Assembly: GCF_020073815.1 (NCBI RefSeq) | Contig: NZ_JAIQZJ010000012.1 | Coordinates: forward strand, 1-64,000 | Source of the DNA: Nocardioides mangrovi | Lineage (GTDB): Bacteria > Actinomycetota > Actinomycetes > Propionibacteriales > Nocardioidaceae | Reading direction: 5' to 3' | Length of the DNA: 64,000 bases | In this document: in pieces, positions 58,256 to 64,000 of the stretch | Numbering within the stretch: the first letter of the stretch is position 1 | How the letters are laid out: every line of letters starts with the position of its first letter | Notes under the pieces: generated by a model | Seen by the model: the letters and a program-made list of their open reading frames with translations, nothing else | Told to the model about the DNA's origin: nothing | The model's database searches: none | Translations under genes and position numbers: made by a program

Positions 58256-59815
58256 GTGCCCACCACCGACCCGGTCCTCCCGAGCCAGGTCTCACCGCCG
58301 GAGTTCGCGCTGAGTGCGGCCCTGCCGCACGCCGTCGTGGGCGTCGAGGTCGTGGCGCTGCCGGTCCTCCCCGCCGACCCTGCGGTCGACGGCGAGGACG
58401 GGCCGCTCCTCGGTCCCGGTGCCGCCGAGCTGGGCGAGACGCTCGACCTCGACCTGCTCGCGGTCCTCGAGAGCGCGGGGGCCACCGGTCGCGCCGGCGA
58501 GGTGACGGCCGTGCCCGTGCCGCTCGGCGGCCCGGACCACGCCGACCTGCGCTGCGTGCTCCTGGTGGGCGTCGGCGACCAGCGTCCGGCCGACCTGCGC
58601 CGGGCCGGTGCCGCGCTGGCCCGGGCGACGCGCGACCGCGACGCGGTCGCCACGACGATCCCCGCGATCGCCCCGGACGACGGCCTGGAGCCGTTCGTCG
58701 TGGGCGCGATGCTCGGCTCGTTCGCCTTCCACTGGCGCTCGGCGGCGCCGGAGCACCCGCCGGTCCGTCGCGTCGTGCTCGCCGACGTGCCCGACGACCA
58801 CGCCGGGTCGCTGGCTCGCGCGATCGCGATCGGCGGCGCCGGGTGGCGCGCACGCACCCTGGCGACCGTGCCCTCCAACCTCAAGAACCCCGCCTGGCTG
58901 GCCGGACAGGCCGAGCAGGTCGCGGCCGAGGCCGGCCTCGACGTGGCCGTCTGGGACGAGCGCAAGCTGGCCGCCGAGGGCTTCGGGGGCGTGCTCGGGG
59001 TCGGCCAGGGCTCGGCCTCGCCGCCGCGGCTGATCCGCCTCGACTACGCCCCGCGCAAGGCCAACCGACGTACGCCGACGGTCGTGCTGGTCGGCAAGGG
59101 CATCACCTTCGACACCGGTGGGCTCTCCATCAAGCCGGCCGAGGCGATGTCGACCATGAAGCGCGACATGACCGGCGGCGCGGTCGTCATCGCGACCATG
59201 GCCGCCCTGGCGGCCGTGGACTGCCCGGTGCGGGTCGTCGGGCTCGTGCCCGCCGCCGAGAACTCCGTCGGCGCCGCCTCGATGCGCCCCGGTGACGTGA
59301 TCCGTCACCGCGGCGGGCGCACCACCGAGGTGACCAACACCGACGCCGAGGGCCGGCTCGTGATGGCCGACGCGCTCGCGTACGCCGTCAGCGACCTCAA
59401 GCCGACCGTGCTGGTCGACGTCGCCACGCTCACCGGCGCGATGAAGGTCGCGCTCGGCACCGAGGTCGGTGGCTTCTTCGCCAACGACGACGCGCTCGCC
59501 GCGACCCTGCGTGACGCCGGTGATCGGGCGGGCGAGCCACTGTGGCGCTTCCCGCTGGCCGAGGCCTACGAGCCCAAGCTCGCCTCGAAGGTCGCCGACG
59601 CCGACAACGGCGCGGGCGGCCCGGGGGCGATCACCGCGGCCCTCTTCCTCCAGCACTTCGTCGGTGACCTGCCGTGGGCGCACCTTGACGTCGCGTCCGT
59701 GGGCGACTCGCCCGAGGACCGCTTCGAGTGGAGCAAGGGCCCGACCGGGTTCGGCGCTCGCGCGCTGCTCGAGTGGCTCGGCTCGCCCGAGCCCCTCGCG
59801 GGCGTCGGGGGCTGA
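58256..59815 (+). CDS. pepA: Leucyl aminopeptidase (M17)
   Basis: The 519-aa metallopeptidase has the M17 signature NTDAEGRLVMADAL, the metal-binding VLVGKGITFDTGGLSIKP (in parts, Lys and Asp ligands) and MKRDMTGGAVV. It has the usual N-terminal macro-like domain of about 170 residues. It removes N-terminal residues from peptides in the cytosol. The GTG start is 23 bp after DUF3117; the two may be cotranscribed. Confidence 0.9.
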   Translation: MPTTDPVLPSQVSPPEFALSAALPHAVVGVEVVALPVLPADPAVDGEDGPLLGPGAAELGETLDLDLLAVLESAGATGRAGEVTAVPVPLGGPDHADLRCVLLVGVGDQRPADLRRAGAALARATRDRDAVATTIPAIAPDDGLEPFVVGAMLGSFAFHWRSAAPEHPPVRRVVLADVPDDHAGSLARAIAIGGAGWRARTLATVPSNLKNPAWLAGQAEQVAAEAGLDVAVWDERKLAAEGFGGVLGVGQGSASPPRLIRLDYAPRKANRRTPTVVLVGKGITFDTGGLSIKPAEAMSTMKRDMTGGAVVIATMAALAAVDCPVRVVGLVPAAENSVGAASMRPGDVIRHRGGRTTEVTNTDAEGRLVMADALAYAVSDLKPTVLVDVATLTGAMKVALGTEVGGFFANDDALAATLRDAGDRAGEPLWRFPLAEAYEPKLASKVADADNGAGGPGAITAALFLQHFVGDLPWAHLDVASVGDSPEDRFEWSKGPTGFGARALLEWLGSPEPLAGVGG

Positions 59816-59821
59816 CCCGGC

Positions 59822-60463
59822 TCACTCGGAGTCGGGCGACCAGACCTTCTTGGCGAGGAGCAGGCCGTCGCCGACGGGGAGCAGCACCGGGACGAGGTCG
59901 TCGCGCTCGGCGATCTCGCGGCCGAGGTCGCGGATCGCGACCGTCTCCTCGTCGCGCTGCGCCGGGTCGGCGACCCGGTCGTGCCAGAGCGCGTTGTCGA
60001 AGGCGACCACGCCACCGGGACGCAGCAGGCGCAGCGCCTCCTTGAGGTAGGCGGAGTACTCCGCCTTGTCGCCGTCGGCGAAGACGAGGTCGTAGTGGCC
60101 GTCGGTCAGGCGGGGGAGCACGTCGAGCGCGGCGCCGGAGATGGTGCGGACGCGCTGGTTGGCGATGCCGGCCTCGGTGAAGGACTGCCGGGCGAGGCGC
60201 TGGTGCTCGGTCTCGATGTCGACCGTGGTCAGGACCCCGTCGGCACGCATGCCGCGCAGCAGCCAGAGGCCCGAGACGCCGGTGCCGGTGCCGATCTCGA
60301 CGACGGCGCGGGCCTCGAGCACGGAGGCCAGGAACCGCAGGGCGGCGCCGCCGCCGGACCCGATCGGGGTGACCCCGACCTCGGTGGCGCGGGCGCGGGC
60401 CTCGACGAGCACCTCGTCCTCGGTGACGAACTCCTCGGCGTAGCTCCAGCTCCCAGGCTTCAC
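59822..60463 (-). CDS. O-methyltransferase (class I SAM, Rv1220c-like)
   Basis: The 213-aa methyltransferase has SAM motif I VVEIGTGTGVSGLWLL, motif II VDIETEHQRLA and YDLVFADGDKAEYSAYL with the metal-binding Asp. It is of the catechol-O-methyltransferase/caffeoyl-CoA type. In mycobacteria the homologue also diverges from sigE. The GTG start (VKPGSWSYAEE) was chosen because homology begins there and TAGGTT lies 7 nt upstream; the upstream Met extension was rejected. Substrate unknown. Confidence 0.87.
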   Translation of the reverse strand: MKPGSWSYAEEFVTEDEVLVEARARATEVGVTPIGSGGGAALRFLASVLEARAVVEIGTGTGVSGLWLLRGMRADGVLTTVDIETEHQRLARQSFTEAGIANQRVRTISGAALDVLPRLTDGHYDLVFADGDKAEYSAYLKEALRLLRPGGVVAFDNALWHDRVADPAQRDEETVAIRDLGREIAERDDLVPVLLPVGDGLLLAKKVWSPDSE

Positions 60464-60470
60464 GGGGTTC

Positions 60471-60480
60471 AACCTAGCCT
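60471..60480. promoter_or_regulatory. Bidirectional -10 element between O-methyltransferase and sigE
   Basis: AACCTAGCCT contains TAGGTT on the minus strand, 7 nt before the methyltransferase GTG, and TAGCCT on the plus strand sharing the TA. On the plus side it could give a long-leader sigE transcript. Confidence 0.45.
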
Positions 60481-60488
60481 GATCATCG

Positions 60489-60514
60489 GGAACACTGGTG
60501 GATGCACACTCGTT
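60489..60514 (+). promoter_or_regulatory. ECF-type (SigE/SigH-like) promoter of sigE
   Basis: GGAAC (60489-60493), 17 nt, then CGTT (60511-60514) matches the GGAAC-N16-18-GTT pattern of actinobacterial stress ECF promoters. It lies about 130 bp upstream of the sigE start, consistent with autoregulation. Confidence 0.5.
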
Positions 60515-60643
60515 CATCCCGACGTGAGCAGAAAAGCCACCAGGTCCTCACAGGATCCCTCCCAGGTTCCTTTCAGGCGACGTCCCTACGGTCAGGAGGC
60601 ACCAGCCCTGAACCCGCAGACGCGCACGAGCCAGGAGACAACG

Positions 60644-61243
60644 GTGGACACCACGACCGAGGCCCTCCCGACCTGGGAGCAGATCGTCGAGCAGCACTCC
60701 GACCGTGTCTACCGCCTGGCCTACCGGCTGACCGGCGACCGGCACGACGCCGAGGACCTCACCCAGGAGGTCTTCGTCCGCGTCTTCCGCTCGCTGAACA
60801 CCTACACGCCCGGCACCTTCGAGGGCTGGCTGCACCGGATCACCACCAACCTCTTCCTCGACCAGGCCCGCCGCAAGCAGCGGATCCGCTTCGACGCGCT
60901 CTCCGACGAGCGCGCGGAGCGCCTCACCAGCAGCGCGCCGAGCCCGGACGCGGCGTACGCCGACCGGACCTTCGACGACGACGTCGAGCGGGCCCTCGCG
61001 ACGCTGCCGCCCGACTTCCGCGCCGCGGTGGTGCTCTGCGACGTCGAGGGCCTCAGCTACGAGGAGATCGCCGAGATCCTCGGCGCCAAGCTCGGCACCG
61101 TGCGCTCGCGGATCCACCGCGGCCGCGGCATGCTGCGCAGCGCCCTCGCCCACCGCGCGCCGGCCGCCGGGCGGGCCCGCTACGCCGGACCCTCCGACGC
61201 ACAGCTCTCGGGCCACACCTCGGCCCAGGGGACGGGCTCGTGA
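60644..61243 (+). CDS. sigE: ECF sigma factor SigE
   Basis: The 199-aa extracytoplasmic-function sigma factor has region 2 (YRLAYRLTGDRHDAEDLTQEVFVRVFRSL, in parts, and FEGWLHRITTNLFLDQARRK) and region 4 (LATLPPDFRAAVVLCDVEGLSYEEIAEILG; GTVRSRIHRGRGML). It is followed by RseA (GTGA overlap) and HtrA, the conserved envelope-stress module. The GTG start at 60644 has AGGAGA upstream. A longer form from an upstream start cannot be excluded; mycobacterial SigE has alternative starts. Confidence 0.92.
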   Translation: MDTTTEALPTWEQIVEQHSDRVYRLAYRLTGDRHDAEDLTQEVFVRVFRSLNTYTPGTFEGWLHRITTNLFLDQARRKQRIRFDALSDERAERLTSSAPSPDAAYADRTFDDDVERALATLPPDFRAAVVLCDVEGLSYEEIAEILGAKLGTVRSRIHRGRGMLRSALAHRAPAAGRARYAGPSDAQLSGHTSAQGTGS

Positions 61244-61722
61244 TCGGGCACCTCGGCAACCGGGTCAGCGCGCTCCTCGACGGGCAGATGTCCGCCGAGG
61301 AGTCCGAGCGCGCCTGGGCGCACGTGCACACCTGCCACGCCTGCCGCGACCTCGTCGAGCGTGAGGGCTGGGTCAAGACCCGGCTCGCCGGCCTCGCCTT
61401 CCAGGGTCCGCCGCCCGCGGCGCCCGCGGGCCTCAAGGGCTCCCTGATGGGCGCCTGCTCGGGCGGCTCCGCGCTCACGCCGGGGGAGAGCTACCTCGCC
61501 ATCAGCCACACCACGCCACGCCGGCGCAGCGTCGGCCTCGCCGTGGGCGGCGGGGCGGTCGGTGCCGCGGTGATGGGCGTCCTCGCCCTCGGGGCCGCGC
61601 CCGCCGACGCGCCCACCATCGACCGGCGCGCTCCGGTCACCTCGATCACCCAGCCGACCGTCTCCCAGACGGCGGCCCCGACCCCCACCAGGCATGGTGT
61701 GGGCGTCGACCGGTCAAGATAG
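61240..61722 (+). CDS. rseA: Anti-sigma factor RseA (zinc-finger type)
   Basis: The 160-aa protein has a ZAS/zf-HC2 domain with HVHTCHACRDLVEREGW (HxxxCxxC-type) at about residues 28-45. A hydrophobic stretch at about 110-130 (VGLAVGGGAVGAAVMGVLALG) could anchor it, and a Thr/Pro-rich tail follows. It should hold SigE inactive until envelope stress. Its GTG overlaps the sigE stop by 4 bp. Confidence 0.88.
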   Translation: MIGHLGNRVSALLDGQMSAEESERAWAHVHTCHACRDLVEREGWVKTRLAGLAFQGPPPAAPAGLKGSLMGACSGGSALTPGESYLAISHTTPRRRSVGLAVGGGAVGAAVMGVLALGAAPADAPTIDRRAPVTSITQPTVSQTAAPTPTRHGVGVDRSR

Positions 61723-61726
61723 GGGC

Positions 61727-63025
61727 GTGACGCACGACGACGGCCAGCCCGCCGAGCCGACGCGGCCGCTGACGCCGCCCCCGCCCGGTCCGCCGTCCGC
61801 CTACCCGCCGGCACCCGCACCGGCACCCACCTGGGTCCCGCCGACCGTGCAGGCCCCGCCGTACGCCTGGCGGCCCCCCCAGCCCGGCTTCGCGCCGCCG
61901 ATGCCGCCCGCGCCTCCGCGGCCGCCACGCGGCCGGGTGCCCGGCTGGCTGTGGCCGGTCGTCTGCGTGCTCGCGCTGGTGCTCGGCGTCCTCGGCGGCG
62001 CGCTCGGCGCCGTCGTCGTCGACCGGATCGACGAGCAGACCGGCACCGTCGCCGGCGGTCTCGACGACGTCGACACCGTCACCGAGGCGCCGCTGCCGGC
62101 CGAGAACGGCTCGGTCGCCGCGGTCGCCCGCAAGCTGCTGCCGAGCACGGTGCAGATCTCGGCCGAGTACGACGGCCAGCGCGGCGGCGCCACCGGCTCG
62201 GGCTTCGTCCTGGACCGGCAGGGCCACATCATCACCAACAACCACGTCGTCGCCGACGCGGCCTCCGACGACGGTCCGATCGAGATCGTCGACGAGGACG
62301 GCGACCGCTACGACGCCACCGTCGTCGGCCGCAGCTCGGTCTACGACATCGCGGTGCTCTTCGCGCCCGAGGCCAAGCACCTGACCCCGGCGTCCCTGGG
62401 CTCCTCGCAGCGGCTGGTCGTGGGGGAGAGCGTCGTGGCGTTCGGGTCGCCCCTCGGCCTCAGCTCGACGGTGACCGCGGGCATCGTCAGCGCCCTGCAC
62501 CGCCCGGTCACCACCGGCGGCGACTCCGGCGACGACTCCTCCTACATCAACGCCGTGCAGACCGACGCGGCGATCAACCCCGGCAACTCCGGCGGCCCGC
62601 TCGTCGACCTCCAGGGGCAGGTCGTCGGGGTCAACTCCGCCATCGCCACGACCGGCGGCAGCGCCGGCGGCGAGTCCGGCAACATCGGCGTCGGCTTCGC
62701 GATCCCGATCGAGCAGGTGCGGGTCACCGCCGACCAGATCCTGCGCACCGGCAAGGCGCAGTACCCCGTCATCGGCGCCCAGGTCCGCACCGGCGGCCAG
62801 AACGGCGCCGAGGTCGACGAGGTCAACCCGGGCACCCCTGCCGAGAAGGGTGGCCTGGAGAAGGGCGACGTGATCGTCGAGGTCGACGGCCAGCGGGTCA
62901 CCGACGGCATCTCCCTCATCGTCGCCATCCGCGCCCACCAGCCCGGCGACACCGTCACCTTCACCGTCGACCGCGACGGCGACCAGAAGAGCGTGACCGT
63001 CACGCTCGGCGGCGAGGTCGGTTAG
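61727..63025 (+). CDS. htrA: HtrA-like serine protease with PDZ domain
   Basis: The 432-aa protein has a long Pro-rich cytosolic N terminus (about residues 8-70), one transmembrane helix (about 75-100), a trypsin-like domain with an intact triad (H173 in TNNHVV, D207 in YDIAVL, S288 in GNSGGPL) and a C-terminal PDZ domain (about 335-425, with GGLEKGDVIVEVDG). It degrades or refolds envelope proteins. The GTG at 61727 follows CAAGAT by 6 nt; an in-frame ATG 33 bp upstream inside rseA is less likely. Confidence 0.9.
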   Translation: MTHDDGQPAEPTRPLTPPPPGPPSAYPPAPAPAPTWVPPTVQAPPYAWRPPQPGFAPPMPPAPPRPPRGRVPGWLWPVVCVLALVLGVLGGALGAVVVDRIDEQTGTVAGGLDDVDTVTEAPLPAENGSVAAVARKLLPSTVQISAEYDGQRGGATGSGFVLDRQGHIITNNHVVADAASDDGPIEIVDEDGDRYDATVVGRSSVYDIAVLFAPEAKHLTPASLGSSQRLVVGESVVAFGSPLGLSSTVTAGIVSALHRPVTTGGDSGDDSSYINAVQTDAAINPGNSGGPLVDLQGQVVGVNSAIATTGGSAGGESGNIGVGFAIPIEQVRVTADQILRTGKAQYPVIGAQVRTGGQNGAEVDEVNPGTPAEKGGLEKGDVIVEVDGQRVTDGISLIVAIRAHQPGDTVTFTVDRDGDQKSVTVTLGGEVG

Positions 63026-63030
63026 ACCGC

Positions 63031-63264
63031 TCAGCCGTCCTCGGCGTCGACGAACGGGTGCTCGTCGACGAAGGTCTTGGTCTCGGCGTACATCCGCTGG
63101 ATGAAGTCCTCGAGCTGGGTCGACTCGACCCGCCACTGGCCGCGGCCGCCGATCTTGATCGCGGGCAGCTCGCCGCGCCGGACCAGTGCGTAGACCTGGG
63201 CGCTGGAGGTGTTGAGCACCTCGGCCACGTCGGCCAGGGTGAGGAAGCGGGGCGTCGCGGCCAT
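63031..63264 (-). CDS. Excisionase-family (MerR-like) helix-turn-helix protein
   Basis: The 77-aa protein is a single winged-helix DNA-binding domain: FLTLADVAEVLNTSSAQVYALVRRGELPAIKIGG (in parts), then WRVESTQLEDFI. Similar chromosomal proteins (BldC-like in size) occur in actinobacteria and are not linked to phage excision. It is divergent from the SAF-domain gene, so it may regulate it. No integrase is nearby. Confidence 0.8.
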   Translation of the reverse strand: MAATPRFLTLADVAEVLNTSSAQVYALVRRGELPAIKIGGRGQWRVESTQLEDFIQRMYAETKTFVDEHPFVDAEDG

Positions 63265-63364
63265 GGGCCCATCGTCGCACCTCGCGACCGCGGCCGGACG
63301 GCGGCCCGCGGGGGCCTGTGGAGAGCCGGGTTTCGGGGCGCGGCCGGAGGGTGATCATGTCGGC

Positions 63365-64000
63365 GTGGCGCTCGGGGTCGACACGCGGACGAGCGGGGCC
63401 GATACGTCGGTCCCGGCGGCCACGCGCGCGACCACCCCGGGGTGGCGCGACCCCCGGCTCTGGATCGGCCTGCTGATCGTCGCGCTCTCCGTCGTCGCCG
63501 GCTCGCGGCTGCTCGCGTCGGCCGACGACACCGTCGCGGTCTGGGCGGTCGCCGCCGACGCCGGCGCCGGTGCCGAGCTCACCGACGCCGACCTCGTCGT
63601 CCACCGGGTGCGCTTCGCCGACGGCGACGACCTCTCCGCCTACTACGCCGCCGACGACGAGCTGCCCGCCACGCTGCGCCTGGTCCGTGCCGTCGGGGCC
63701 GGCGAGCTGCTGCCGCGGGCCGCGGTCGGCGCGGCCGACGCCCCGAGCGACGTCGTCGAGCTGCCGGTCGGGGTCGACCCGGCCCAGGTCCCGCCGAGCG
63801 TCCGGGCGGGCTCCGTCGTCGACGTCTACCTCCTCGGCGGCAAGGGCGACGCCGGCCCGGTGCTGGAGGAGGTCACCGTCGTGTCGGCGAGCAGCCCCGA
63901 GTCGGGCTTCGGATCGGTCGGCGGCCAGCTGCAGCTGGTGCTCGCCGTCCCCCAGGAGGCCGCCGCCGACTTCCTCGCCGCCGTCGGGGCCAGCGACCAG
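63365..64000 (+). CDS. SAF-domain (CpaB/RcpC-like) protein, cut by the window end
   Basis: From GTG 63365 the frame is open to the end of the window (212 residues visible). A transmembrane helix (IGLLIVALSVVAGSRLLA, about residues 37-55) is followed by an SAF-like domain (TVAVWAVAADAGAGAELTDADLVV, in parts) and a CpaB-like stretch (SVRAGSVVDVYLLGGKG). Such proteins belong to Flp/Tad pilus or related secretion systems; this is inferred, since the rest lies outside the window. Confidence 0.72.
   Translation, partial: MALGVDTRTSGADTSVPAATRATTPGWRDPRLWIGLLIVALSVVAGSRLLASADDTVAVWAVAADAGAGAELTDADLVVHRVRFADGDDLSAYYAADDELPATLRLVRAVGAGELLPRAAVGAADAPSDVVELPVGVDPAQVPPSVRAGSVVDVYLLGGKGDAGPVLEEVTVVSASSPESGFGSVGGQLQLVLAVPQEAAADFLAAVGASDQ

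Noticed and set aside
63031..63264. Phage or ICE excisionase
   Set aside because: No integrase, att repeat or phage gene is near; small HTH proteins of this family are frequent chromosomal regulators.
1..64000. tRNA or rRNA genes
   Set aside because: No cloverleaf with a T-loop GGTTCRA consensus or rRNA signature sequence could be recognised by eye; a tRNA search program would be decisive.

Overview
The window is high-GC DNA with almost only C/G-ending codons, many GTG starts and 4-bp stop/start overlaps, plus mycothiol (MshB), SigE-RseA-HtrA, FdxA and succinylase-type DAP genes. This is an actinobacterium; the genes, surface proteins and intergenic palindromes fit Nocardioides or another Nocardioidaceae. 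Genus is an inference, since no rRNA is present.

Layout. (1) 0-1.2 kb: the tail of an unrecognised gene, a palindromic repeat and a DUF1275 membrane protein. (2) 1.1-20.9 kb, minus strand: a purine/ureide catabolic island. A THI5/NMT1-type ABC transporter (1132-4683) lies next to a ten-gene chain (4832-14965) in which every junction overlaps by 1 or 4 bp: OHCU decarboxylase, HIU hydrolase, uricase, allantoinase, ureidoglycine-glyoxylate aminotransferase, allantoate amidohydrolase, RpiR regulator, FAD subunit of xanthine dehydrogenase, a fused FeS+Mo xanthine dehydrogenase and guanine deaminase. Upstream are an allantoin/hydantoin racemase, an NCS1 permease, a GntR/FCD regulator, an amidase fused to an AtzH/HpxZ domain, and an acetamidase/formamidase. 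The genes run guanine > xanthine > urate > allantoin > allantoate > ureidoglycine > oxalurate, and the fused amidase is the best candidate for the oxalurate/oxamate end. All four transcription units carry a GAAAC-N4-GTTTC-like palindrome. (3) 20.9-25.1 kb: a sigma-region-2-like protein, a lipoprotein, a DUF202 protein, a thioesterase and a frameshifted HTH gene. (4) 25.3-30.3 kb: a 1076-aa Ig-like surface protein with an unusual leader, then a second secreted protein.

(5) 30.3-63 kb: a backbone whose gene content follows the mycobacterial mshB to htrA neighbourhood (Rv1170-Rv1224): MshB, ferredoxin FdxA, DAP aminotransferase, DapD, DapE, LOG protein, DivIVA-like protein, DUF3117, O-methyltransferase, SigE, RseA and HtrA. 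Set into it are NUDIX, VanW, a lipase, DUF389, GNAT, a TAT-exported intradiol dioxygenase with its own ECF sigma factor, a glycosyltransferase-like membrane protein, T-box-controlled IleS, CspA, an LLM oxidoreductase, and PaaX with an enoyl-CoA hydratase. The window ends inside a SAF-domain protein.

A window-wide signal is promoter architecture. About a dozen genes start 6-8 nt after a TANNNT hexamer with no Shine-Dalgarno, the expected look of leaderless transcription. At four divergent gene pairs the two -10 boxes share one TA (ANNNTANNNT), giving compact bidirectional promoters. No tRNA, rRNA, IS element, prophage or CRISPR array was seen.
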